Below the pieces are notes generated by a model. That model made no database searches. It worked only from the letters and a program-made list of their open reading frames with translations, and was not told the origin of the DNA. A DNA stretch of 64,000 nt from Aquarana catesbeiana (taxonomy: Eukaryota; Chordata; Amphibia; Anura; Ranidae), in NCBI RefSeq assembly GCF_042186555.1, contig NC_133328.1, forward strand, positions 331,632,539 through 331,696,538, given 5' to 3'. The translations under genes were made by a program, and so were the position numbers. Positions 33,533-44,673 of this stretch are shown one piece after another. Position 1 is the stretch's first letter; each line of letters starts with the position of its first letter.

Positions 33533-33930
33533 GTGGCGAGTCCCATAAATGCAGTTCAGGCTGGTGAGGTGGCAAGCACAAGTAGTGTCCCGCTGCCACC
33601 AAGAAGACAAACACAGGCCCGTCGTGCCCATAATGCCCTTCCTGCTGCATTCGCCAATCCTAATTGGGAACCCACCACTTCTGCAGCGCCCGTACTTCCC
33701 CCATTCACATCCCCAACCAAATGCAGTCGGCTGCATGAGAGGCATTTTTATGTCCTCCCGAGTACCCCTACCCAACGAACCCCCCCAAAAAAGATGTTGT
33801 GTCTGCAGCAAACGCGGATATAGGCGTGACACCCGCTATTATTGTCCCTCCTGTCAGTCCTGGTCTTTGCATTGGTGAATGTTTTGAACGCTACCATTCA
33901 CTAGTTGAGTATTAGCGTAGGGTACAGCAT
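33533..33930 (+). pseudogene. piggyBac transposase with core deleted
   Basis: The first part (PLPPRRQTQARRAHNALPAA, ending VLPPFT) looks like the N-terminal region. It passes directly into the C-terminal linker (CSRLHERHFYVLP). A frameshift near 33770 then leads to the cysteine-rich C-terminal DNA-binding finger (KRCCVCSKRGYRRDTRYYC, PSC). A second shift near 33855 is followed by the family-like ending CFERYHSLVEY. The whole DDD catalytic core is missing. Only the two ends of the protein remain, so the element depends on another source of transposase. Confidence 0.85.
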
Positions 33931-35505
33931 TGCACAGACTAGGACACACTTTCACAGGGTCTCCCAAGATGCCATCGCATTTTGAGAGACCCGAACCTGG
34001 AACCGGTTACAGTTATAAAAGTTACAGTTACAAAAAAAGTGTAAAAAAAAAAAAAAAACCACAAACAAAAATATAAAATAAAAAATAATAGTTGTCGTTT
34101 TATTGTTCTCTCTCTATTCTCTCTCTCTCTCTATTCTCTCTATTGTTCTGCTCTTTTTTACTGTATTCTATTCTGCAATGTTTTATTGTTATCATGTTTT
34201 ATCATGTTTGCTTTTCAGGTATGCAATTTTTTATACTTTACCGTTTACTGTGCTTTATTGTTAACCATTTTTTTGTCTTCAGGTACACCATTCACGACTT
34301 TGAGTGGTTATACCAGAATGATGCTTGCAGGTTTAGGTATCATCTTGGTATCATTCTTTTCAGCCAGCGGTCGGCTTTCATGTAAAAGCAATCCTAGCGG
34401 CTAATTAGCCTCTAGACTGCTTTTACAAGCAGTGGGAGAGAATGCCCCCCCCCCACCGTCTTCCATGTTTTTCTCTGGCTCTCCTGTCTCAACAGGGAAC
34501 CTGAGAATGCAGCCGGTGATTCAGCCAGCTGACCATAGAGCTGATCAGAGACCAGAGTGGCTCCAAACATCTCTATGGCCTAAGAAACTGGAAGCTATGA
34601 GCATTTTATGACTTAGATTTCGCCGGATGTAAATAGCGCCATTGGGAAATTGGGGAAGCATTTTATCACACCGATCTTGGTGTGGTCAGATGCTTTGAGG
34701 GCAGAGGAGAAATCTAGGGTCTAATAGACCCCAATTTTTTTCAAAAAAGAGTACCTGTCACTACCTATTGCTATCATAGGGGATATTTACATTCCCTGAG
34801 ATAACAATAAAAATGATTAAAAAAAAAAAAAAAATGAATGGAACAGTTTTAAAATAAGATAAAAAAGCAAAAAAATAATAAAGAAAAAAAAAAAAAAAAA
34901 AAAAAAAAAAGCACCCTTGTCCCCCCTGCTCTCGCGCTAAGGCGAACGCAAGCGTCGGTCTGGCGTCAAATGTAAACAGCAATTGCACCATGCATGTGAG
35001 GTATCACCGCGACGGTCAGATCGAGGGCAGTAATTTTAGCAGTAGACCTCCTCTGTAAATCTAAAGTGGTAACCTGTAAAGGCTTTTAAAGGCTTTTAAA
35101 AATGTATTTATTTTGTTGCCACTGCACGTTTGTGCGCAATTGTAAAGCATGTCATGTTTGGTATCCATGTACTCGGCCTAAGATCATCTTTTTTATTTCA
35201 TCAAACATTTGGGCAATATAGTGTGTTTTAGTGCATTAAAATGTAAAAAAGTGTGTTTTTTCCCCAAAAAATGCGTTTGAAAAATCGCTGCGCAAATACT
35301 GTGTGAAAAAAAAAAAATGAAACACCCACCATTTTAATCTGTAGGGCATTTGCTTTAAAAAAATATATAATGTGTGGGGGTTCAAAGTAATTTTCTTGCA
35401 AAAAAAAATAATTTTTTCATGTAATCAAAAAGTGTCAGAAAGGGCTTTGTCTTCAAGTGGTTAGAAGAGTGGGTGATGTGTGACATAAGCTTCTAAATGT
35501 TGTGC

Positions 35506-36960
35506 ATAAAATGCCAGGACAGTTCAAACCCCCCCCGAATGACCCCATTTTGGAAAGCAGACACCCCAAGCTATTTGCTGAGAGGCATGTCGAGTCCATG
35601 GAATATTTTATATTGTGACACAAGTTGCGGGAAAGAGACAAATTTTTTTTTTTTTTTTTTTTGCACAAAGTTGTCACTAAATGATATATTGCTCAAACAT
35701 GCCATGGGAATATGTGAAATTACACCCCAAAATACATTCTGCTGCTTCTCCTGAGTACGGGGATACCACATGTGTGAGACTTTTTGGGAGCCTAGCCGCG
35801 TATGGGACCCCGAAAACCAAGCACCGCCTTCAGGCTTTCTAAGGGTGTAAATTTTTGATTTCACTCTTCACTGCCTATCACAGTCTCGGAGGCCATGGAA
35901 TGCCCAGGTGGCACAAAACCCCCCCAAATGACCCCATTTTGGAAAGTAGACACCCAAAGCTATTTGCTGAGCGGTATAGTGAGTATTTTGCAGACCTCAC
36001 TTTTTGTCACAAAGTTTTGAAAATTAAAAAAAGAAAAAAAAAATTTTTTTTTTGTCTTTCTTCATTTTCAAAAACAAATGAGAGCTGCAAAATACTCACC
36101 ATGCCTCTCAGCAAATAGCTTGGGGTGTCTACTTTCCAAAATGGGGTCATTTGGGGGGGGTTTGTGCCACCTGGGCATTCCATGACCTCCGAAACTGTGA
36201 TAGGCAGTGAAGAGTGAAATCAAAAATGTACACCCTTAGAAATCCTGAAGGCGGTGATTGGTTTTCGGGGGCCCGTACGCGGCTAGGCTCCTAAAAAGTC
36301 TCACACATGTGGTATCCCCGTACTCAAGAGAAGCAGCAGAATGTATTTTGGGGTGCAATTCCACATATGCCCATGACCTGTGTGAGCAATATATCATTTA
36401 GTGACAACTTTGTGCAAAAAATAAATAAATAAATAAATAAATTGTCACTTTCCCGCAACTTGTGTCAAAATATAAAATATTCCATGGACTCAACATGCCT
36501 CTCAACAAATAGCTTGGGGTGTCTACTTTCCAAAATGGGGTCATTTGGGGGGGGTTTGTGCCATCTGGGCATTTTATGGCCTTCAAAACTGTGATAGGTA
36601 GTGAGGAGTAAAATCAAAAATGTACGCCCTTAGAAATCCTGAAGGCAGTGATTGGTTTTCGGGGCCCCGTATGTGGCTAGGCTCCCAAAAAGTCCCATAC
36701 TCAGGAGAAGCAGCTAAATGTATTTTGGGGTGCAATTCCACATATGCCCATGGCCTGTGTGAGCAATATATCATTTAGTGACAACTTTTTGTAATTTTTT
36801 TTTTTTTTTTTGTCATTATTCAATCACTTGGGACAAAAAAAATGAATATTCAATGGGCTCAACATGCCTCTCAGCAATTTCCTTGGGGTGTTTACTTTCC
36901 AAAATGGGGTCATTTGGGGGGGGTTTGTACTGCCCTGCCATTTTAGCACCTCAAGAAACG
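35506..36960. repeat. Head-to-head array of ~390-bp units
   Basis: Units containing CTACTTTCCAAAATGGGGTC occur reversed near 35535 and 35926 and forward near 36137, 36533 and 36900. Spacings are 391, 396 and 367 bp. The orientation flips at about 36043 in a poly-A/poly-T patch, so 35506-36580 is a palindrome with arms of about 0.53 kb and only moderate divergence. An AAAT microsatellite (36421-36441) lies in one arm. Confidence 0.9.
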
Positions 36961-37400
36961 ACATAGGCAGTCATAAATTAAAGGCTGTGTAAATTCCAGA
37001 AAATGTACCCTAGTTTGTAGGCGCTATAACTTTTGCGCAAACCAATAAATATACACTTATTGACATTTTTTTACCAAAGACATGTGGCCAAATACATTTT
37101 GGCCTAAATGTATGACTAAAATTGAGTTTATTGGATTTTTTTTAGAACAAAAAGTAGAAAATATCATTTTTTTTCGAAATTTTCGGTCTTTTTCCGTGTA
37201 TAGCGCAAAAAAAAAAAACGGCAGAGGTGATCAAATACCATCAAAAGAAAGCTCTATTTGTGGGAAGAAAAGGACGCAAATTTCGTTTGGGTACAGCATT
37301 GCATGACCGCGCAATTAGCAGTTAAAGCGACGCAGTGCCAAATTGGAAAAAGTGCTCTGGTCAGGAAGGGGGTAAATCCTTCCGGGGCTGAAGTGGTTAA

Positions 37401-37770
37401 ACCTATTATTTGTATAGTGCAGCACTTCCTGGGTTATGCTGTCAACCTAACCAGGGGCTGCAAATTCTCTGGTAGCATTGACAGATATGTGCAAACCATT
37501 CTGGACTGGGAGCAAGAGGATGTTGTGGTGATGCATGACATATCTGCAGTCCCTTTGTTACCCTGTGGCATCACAGGCTGATCTTCCTCCTAGCCAGCCT
37601 AGCAGAGCCTGATTGACAGTGACTACTGGAAGAATATACATTATCAGCCCACCCACAGACATTTTTTTTTAATGCAGCGTGGCCAGTGTAATACTGCATT
37701 GAAGTGTAAATGTCCAGAACATGTCTAGCAGCATTGGCAGGCATACTTTAACTTGACAATAACTCTATGA
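37401..37770. other. Unassigned DNA
   Basis: Continuation of the flank right of the TTAA element. Nothing recognised. Confidence 0.4.
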
Positions 37771-38004
37771 GGTTGATTTACTAAAAGTAAATATACTGTG
37801 CACTGTAAGTACACCTAAAGTGCATTTGCTCTAGATCTGAGGGGAAGCTCTGAAATGAGGGGGAGCTCTGCTGATTTCTATCATCCAACCATGCAAAAAT
37901 GCTTTATTTTTTATTTTTCCTGCATGTGATTGGGTATTCGTTGTAAAGTGAAGCTTCCTCTCATTTACTATGCTATGGAGCAAGTGCACTTGCAGAGCAC
38001 TAGA

Positions 38005-39215
38005 CCTGTGCAATTAGTTTTGGTCCAAATACAAATTCAGACAAATTTTTGGTTATTCAGAGATTCACATGTATCCAAATCTCTGAATGAAATAGTAACA
38101 AATTTTGTTGAAATTCATTAAAATGTGTTTTGTTTACTCATTTTCTAACGAATTCCAAATGTTTGGAACAATTCGAATTTGGATAGATCGAAATATGATC
38201 GACCAATTCAAATTCTATGTTAAGAATAGCTGGTTGTTAAGAAGCAGGGTGAGAAGGCGGCCACTCAGCTGTCAGCTGGCTTCCCCACTGGGAGCTGTAA
38301 TGCAAACAAAAGAATGCCGGCAATAGAAAATTCTGAAAAAAACAAAGTTTTTTCTTTTAAGCATGGGGTCCCCCCAAAATCTATACCAGACCCTTATCCG
38401 AGCATGCAGCCCAGCAGGCCACGAAAGGAGGGACGAGGAAGCGCCTCCTCCTAAACCATACCAGGCCACATGCCCTCAACATGGGGGGGTGCTTTAGGGC
38501 AGGTGGGTTCTGGGGACAAGGGCCTCTTCCCACAACCCTGGACAGTGGTTGTGGGGGTCTGCAGGTGGGAGGGCTTATCAAAACTCCTGCCTCCTCCATT
38601 GAATGAGTATACCCCTACCCATTTACAGAAAAAAAGTATACAAAGTGAATAAAGACAGTACATGCTTTTTTGACCTTTATTACAAAAAAAATCAATTGTT
38701 GATCATGTCACCCGCCTCACCGCTGGACCGGAAATAGAGAAAAAAACCTCTGGCCTCATCGAAGGCTCCTGCTGACCCCCTGCTCCTCCATCTGACGTTT
38801 CTTAAATAGCTAAGGGGCGGAGTCATCCAATGATGTCAGAAGGTGACCCTGTCCCCCCTTGTGATGTCACCAACCAGGGCATGCTGGGTCGACACCACGC
38901 TTTTTTTTAGAATATTCTATTGCTGCCATTTTTTTGTGTACATTTCAGCTGTCAGTGTGGAAGCCCGCTGACAGCTCATGAGTCATCGGTTGTTAAGGAC
39001 GCAGCGGCCAGCTTCCCAGCCTGCTGCTTAACAACCAGCTATTCTTCGCACAGATTTTGAATCAATTGATCATCTTTCGACCAATACAAATTTGAATCGT
39101 TCCAAAACAAAATTTTATGAAACTAAACTAAATGAATTCCGAAACGAATCAACAAAACATAATTAGTAACATAACGAAACTATCCAAAACTAAACAAAAC
39201 ATTTTTTTCCATTCT
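38005..39215. mobile_element. AATTCG-rich inverted-repeat element
   Basis: Arms 38005-38290 and 38955-39215 are inverted. AGAATAGCTGGTTGTTAAGA (38224) pairs with GCTTAACAACCAGCTATTCT (39028), and AATTCG/CGAAT motifs mirror each other. The centre contains the GGGGTCCCCCCAAAATC...CCACATGCCCTCAACATGG module shared with the next family. Confidence 0.68.
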
Positions 39216-39271
39216 GCACATTGCACTTGCACTGTGCATTTGCACTGCATAGTATATTTGTCTTTAGTAAT

Positions 39272-40630
39272 AGGGATGGGTGAACGGTTCGGCCCGAGCA
39301 TAAGTTCAGGCCGAACTTTGGTTTTTCAGATGTTCTGCGAAAACACCAAACAATATGCGGTGTTCGGGGCAAAGTCGAAAGCCACCGGAACACCATTAAA
39401 GTCTATGGCACACTAACATGAAAAATCAAAAGTGCTCATTTTAAAGGCTTATATGCTTCCCCGTGGTGTCAGGGGGCGGGGTCACCCATTTACATCACCA
39501 GGTGGCCCCGTCCTCAGCTATAAGAACTGTCACCCAGAAGAAGTGTCAGTCGGTGGGAGCAGAACCGTTGCGGCTTTTTTTTTGTTTTTCAGTCCGTCGG
39601 GCGCCGTGGATCTACATTGTGGGACATTTTTTTTATTATTTTTTTAATAAAGGACTCGTCCCAAGCTATTTCTTGTCTTTTTTACCATTTTTGACACTTT
39701 TTGTGTGAAATGGTAGGGGTACAATGTACCCTGTTACCAATTCACATAGGGGGAGGCTGGGATCCGGGGGTCCCCTTATTAAAGGGGGTTTCCAGATTCC
39801 GATAAGCCCCCCACCCACATACCCCCACAACCACCTGGCAAGGGTTGTGGGGATGAGGCCCTTGTCCCCACCAACATGGGGACAAGGTGCTTTGGGGTCA
39901 GACCCCCATGTTGAGAGCATGTGGCCTAGTATGGCTCAGGAGGGGGGCGCTCTCTCATCCACCCCTCTTTTCCTGTGGCTTGCCAGGTTGCATGCTCAGA
40001 TAAGGGTCTGGTATGGATTTTGGGGGGACCCCTATGCCATTTTTTAAAAAATTTGGTGCAGGGCTCCCCTTAATTTCAATATCAGACCTGAAGGGCCTGG
40101 TATGGATTTTAGGGGACCCCCTTGCAATTTTTTTTTTAATTTTGGTTTGGGGTTCCCCTTAATATTCATACCAGACCCAAAGGGCCTGGTAATAGACGGG
40201 GGGGGGGGGACCCATGCCCTTTTTTTTAATGAGTTTTATCTATATTGCCGAGACCCAACAATTCATTACAGCCGCGATCAGTTTTAAATGACAATTTTTC
40301 CTTTAGAAATGTCATTTTGCTGCGGTACTGTTCTAAACACGGGAAAAATGTGGCAATTTACACGATATTTAAAGGAATATTTCATTTTTATTGTTTCACT
40401 TATGTACATTTAAAAAAAAAAAATTGCATTGATGCATGTCCCCTGGTACAGGTCCCCAAACACTAAAAAAATTGCATATAAGCCTTTAAAATGAGCACTT
40501 TTGATTTTTCATGTTCATGTCCCATAGACTTTAATGGTGTTCGTCTGTTCTGCTGAATTTTTTGCCTGTACGGTATGTCTGGTGCAAACCGAACCGGGGG
40601 GGGGGGGGGGGGTGTTCCGCTCTTTCCTAT
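39272..40630 (-). mobile_element. GTTCGG-type inverted-repeat element, copy 1
   Basis: Left arm blocks GGATGGGTGAACGGTTCGG, CATTAAAGTCTATGGCACAC and AAAATCAAAAGTGCTCATTT mirror the right arm near 40488-40630. The interior is a degenerate GGGGACCCC/CCATACCAGACCC repeat. A G17 run lies at about 40597-40613. Non-coding. Confidence 0.72.
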
Positions 40631-40646
40631 TTACTAAATCAACCCC

Positions 40647-41246
40647 AATGTTTTTCTGTTTGACAGAATGCCCTAGAACTAGGAACACTCGGTTGCACTT
40701 TCCAAATTTTTATTTGCAAGGCTAATAAGCTCTCATGTCAAGAGGAATATTATATCTGGTGTTATAAAGTCGTATTATGGTCACAAAGAGGTTAAAGACA
40801 TTTTTGTGATGCTTACTTACTCTTTTAAGCTCAAAGTTTACAGACATTTTAACAGTGAGGCTGGATTTACACTTTACATTGTGGAAATGCTTTAGTCTTG
40901 TACATTTTAATGTACTTTATGACATGCTGTTAATTTTTTTTCCATATATTAACACACATTTTGTTGAATTCTCTTGAATGTGTTTTTCAAGCTGTTAAGC
41001 TGTTAAAACAATCTTTGTTTGCTCGTTATGTTAATGATGAAGTACTAAAATGTAGTAATAAACACTACATGTGCATTTAACTGTGTTACCTTATGGGCCC
41101 CAAAATAAATGTTTACACAGTAAAATTCACGATGCAGTGCAACAATATGAATGTACCAAACAAAATCATATGTACAGTCCTCTCTTTGCTGTGGTTTCCA
41201 TAATGTGCCTATGTAACATCATGGGGAACTGTTTATCCTAATCAAA
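40647..41246. other. Unassigned DNA
   Basis: AT-rich, no feature recognised. Confidence 0.4.
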
Positions 41247-44080
41247 CAGTATAGGGCACAGGACCTGTATTCATAGATCATGGGTTATACAGTATACTAC
41301 TAATTTCAAGTGATTGGACTTTAGCAAAAGCTTTTCAGATAACACCCACAAAAAAAAGACTACTACAACTAATACTATGACCTCTTTTTGTTGCACCCAG
41401 GCAAGCCCAAATTAAAAATTGAGTCCATCCTTTTGTTGTGTTAAACCTCCAAATCCTCCAAGCCTACCCAAAAACCCTCTTCACGTTGAAGGGGTCCCCT
41501 CACTATCTCAAGTGACAGGATGTCTGTTGTCATTTACACCAATCTGGACCATAGATGTCCCAGTCAACAATTTGTCACCCTGTCATTCAGTCTCTCCTCT
41601 GCACCAGGTGTCTTTACAAAATTGACAGCTCTCCTAAGATTTCAGGACATCTATGTCATGGGGTAACTGGATGACCTTCTTCTGAAGGATTTCTTAGCCA
41701 CTGTCTGGTTTTCTAACATTCAAAGACAATTCAGTTCTTTAAAACTTTTAGGTGGGTGATTATCTTCAAGAAGTCTGTCTTCTAGCCTTCCCATTATCTG
41801 AAGTATTTGAGCCTGATCTTGAATACAGCTCAAGAAAAAAATGTCCTTTCCCAAAAAAAGATTGCTTATCTGAGGTCCAACTGTTGGACTCTCAGGTCAA
41901 CCAGGACTTCCATTACTCCTTTCTGCATGAGGGGTCTGAGCCTCATGGTAGCCCTTTTGCAGATTAACATTATCACAAAGTGTGACAAGCAGATCCTTTC
42001 TCTGGATCTCTCACTACTGCTGTCTAGCCAGGTAAAAATCTACCTGACATGGTGGATGTCCTACTCAGCCCTAGAGCCCAGGAAGTCATTCTTTCCCTCT
42101 TCCCAGAATGTGGTTTTGATAACCGCAAGTCTGACGGGCTGGTGTGAGGTAAAGAATTCCCTGACTGTCCAAGAACCCGGTCCCCACAAGAGTCAATGCT
42201 CTCAATCAACATTCTGGAACTGAGAGCATAAGACTGTATTTCCTACACTGGACCCCTCTCCTACATGGTCACCTAGTCAGGGTGCAGTCAGACAATGACA
42301 CAGCAGTGGACTACATAAAGTTCTAAAAGAAGCAAGCTTGATTCTCTCGCTAGGAGGAGAACCACATTCCAACTCTCTCTGCTATCTACATTCTGTGAGT
42401 GGAAAACTGGCAAGCAGAGTTACAAACACCTGGGCTCAACGGACTGATGCCTCCCCCAATATATCTTCCTGATTCTCATTCAGAAATGGGAACACCAGAT
42501 GTGGACATCATGGCCTCCAGAAAAAAAACTAGACTAGTTCTCACACTGGATGCCCTGGTGATTCCTTGTTCACCATTAAGACTGTTGTGTGCATTCCTTC
42601 CAATGAGCATTTTCCTAGACTGCTCCACAAGATAGTGGAAAATGGATTCTGGTAATCCTCATCACCGCAAATTGGCCCAAGTGAACTTTGCACAGAAACA
42701 TACAGTAACTCCTGGTGGATGAGGCCAGACTTCCTGTCACAAGGTCCTCTGTTCCATCCTGCTTCTCAGTCACTGTACTTCCAGTTTGTCAAAAACCTGC
42801 CTTTGAAATATTCTGCAATATCCAATAGGGTACTTCACCAGTAAGGGGGTCTTTTCCTTTCACCTCAATGTCCAAGGTCCTCTGTACCATCCTGCTTCTC
42901 AGTCACTGGCTTTAATAGCATGGCTGTTGAAACCTGTGTCCTATAAGACATTTATAACTCCTACCCTACTCCAGGAAAGAAAAACTGCCTTTTGTAGGAT
43001 CTACAATTACACCTGAAAAACAATTTGTCTGGTGCATGATCAGGCATCTCAGCCCCTGGCAATATTTTATTCTTTGCATCCTAGTCTTCCTCTACTTTTA
43101 CCTAGATTAAAATCTGGCTCTTAATAATCAGGGGACAGTTTTCTGGCTTATCTATTCTTTTCCTGAAAGATGTGGCTTCCACTGCAAATCTCTTGTCAAG
43201 ACTTTTGTAGATGCTGTTCATGTCAACCCCTACTTTAAAATCTCTCTGGGATTTGAATCGGGTACTTTCAGTTTGTCAAAAACCTGCCTTTGAACTATTC
43301 CACAATATCCCACTAGGGTATTTCATCAGTAAGGTGGTCTTTTCCTTTCTCCTCAATGAAGATATTATCCTCCCTTCCATGTGCCCTGCCCTAAAATATG
43401 CCAGTGAGGTTTCACTTTAGCACCTTGAGGTGTTCAAAGCAGTTAGGGTGAATCTAACTGCAATGTCTTCCTTCAGAAAAACTGAGTTCCTCTTTGACCT
43501 CCTGAGGAGGTTCCAAGAAGGGACCTCCTGCTTCCTTTTCCACCGTTGTTAGGTGGCTCAGACAGCCCATTTCCAGTGCTTATGCCTCAAAGAAAGGGTT
43601 CCTTCTTTCCTATCAGGGCCAATTTCACAATTTATGTCAGTGTTTCTTGGGCTTTTCAGCATCCAACATTTATTTAAAAGGTTTGCAAGGCTGCGACTTG
43701 ATCTTCTGTTCTTACCTTCTCAAATTTTTTATGTGTAGATCTTCAGGTCTCTTCTGATGCATGCTTTGGACACAAGGTGCATCAAGCAGTTATTGGAGTC
43801 TATCGAAACTTATTTTCCATTGGCCTGTTTGCCGCTGTTTGTAAATTGTTAGCCACCCTTCAGTTTATTATGTAAAGATAATAGATTTTGACTTACCGGT
43901 AAAATCAATATATATTTTTTAAGTACAGTACAGGACCATCCTCTGTTTCTTCTCCAAAACTGGAGTCCCACTGAGAGGGTGGGGTTAAATAAGGGTGCAA
44001 TGGTGGTGTTCCCAAAAAAGCTTTTACCAGTGTCTAATCACCCAGTCTATGAATACAATTACTGTGTCCTGTACTGTACC
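41247..44080 (+). mobile_element. Decayed DIRS retroelement
   Basis: The terminal repeats are inverted, as in DIRS. The left end (CAGTATAGGGCACAGGAC, TGTATTCATAGA, GCAAAAGCTTTT; 41247-41346) mirrors the right end (AAAAGCTTTTACCAG, TCTATGAATACA, GTGTCCTGTACTG; about 44004-44080). Between them are remnants of RT, RNase H and a tyrosine recombinase in the DIRS order. No gag and no upstream RT remain, so the element is internally deleted. DIRS elements make no target duplication, and none is seen. Confidence 0.85.
41640..43850 (+). pseudogene. DIRS RT / RNase H / tyrosine recombinase remnant
   Basis: Frames change often. Near 41670-41700 is an RT fragment with the LDDLLL box (read as VMG*LDDLLLK). 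Near 41810 is LILNTAQEKNVLSQKKIAYL, the block that follows RT in DIRS. RNase H-like pieces follow, including the tail SGKLASRV near 42400 and MGTPDVDIMASRKK near 42490. Near 43690-43770, KAATWSSVLTFSNF and VDLQVSSDACFGHKV are the end of the tyrosine recombinase. Many stops show that it is long dead. Confidence 0.82.
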
Positions 44081-44233
44081 CCAAAATATGGAATTTGCAT
44101 GTGAATCCAATTTTTTTTAAATTTAATAAGGCAATCATAATTGTCATGTATTAAAAGAAATATAGTCATGAGAAAAAAATAAGCAAACCCTGTGGAAAAT
44201 GTTGACTTTTGTAACATATGTGAACAGGCAACC

Positions 44234-44244
44234 ATTAGATCTTT
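44234..44244. repeat. ATTAGATCTTT target copy 1
   Basis: First of three copies (44234, 50306, 52505). It flanks the poly-A end of the LINE, and the T run of the tail continues from it. Confidence 0.82.
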
Positions 44245-44673
44245 TTTTTTTTTTTTTTCAAAAAGTTTTTTATTTGATTTTCAGAAAATACATTAACAAT
44301 ATAACATTGAGTACAGTCAGATTTTATGGCATGTACAGAGGCAATAAACAAAAGAGGTACTGTGGTACGAACTTAGGTCTAAATAAGGGATGGTTTCCAA
44401 TGTATTTACCCATATGAGATGGCTGAATAAACAAGTTTTATCAGAACATATTATTTCAATAGTTAACTATCATTAATGAATACCTGGATGGATCTGTTTG
44501 GAAAATCCCTGAAAACATTAAATTCTGTGATAACAGTAATACAGAGAAGAGAACAAAACCAGGGAAAGATGGAAGGTTGGTGAGTGGGGGGGCACCTAGG
44601 TAAAGTAAAACATTTGGTAGGGTATGGTGCAGTAGATGTTTGTCCAGGTTTATTTTATCACATTGACATTGAG

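Larger units (their letters stand above)
31502..37400 (+). mobile_element. Large piggyBac-family element, internally deleted
   Basis: The ends are TTAACCACTTGCCGACC and GGGGCTGAAGTGGTTAA, with TTAA at both edges. Inside, in order, are sub-terminal hairpins (near 31551-31602 and 31927-31995), a 360-bp triplication (32401-33480), a transposase N-terminus fused to its C-terminus (33533-33900), poly-A and pyrimidine tracts, and a head-to-head array (35506-36960). The conserved 3' region is at 37000-37400. It is the parent type of several shorter fragments in this window. Confidence 0.82.
37771..40646. mobile_element. GTTGATTTACTAAA MITE, copy C, with two insertions
   Basis: The left end GGTTGATTTACTAAAAG (37771) and the inverted right end TTTACTAAATCAACCCC (40646) enclose family sequence at 37771-38004 and 39216-39271. 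It is interrupted by two other inverted-repeat elements (38005-39215 and 39272-40630). The original element would be about 300 bp. Confidence 0.72.

Noticed and set aside
33482..33832. Minus-strand 116-codon frame over the piggyBac remnant
   Set aside because: Antisense shadow of the transposase ends on the plus strand.
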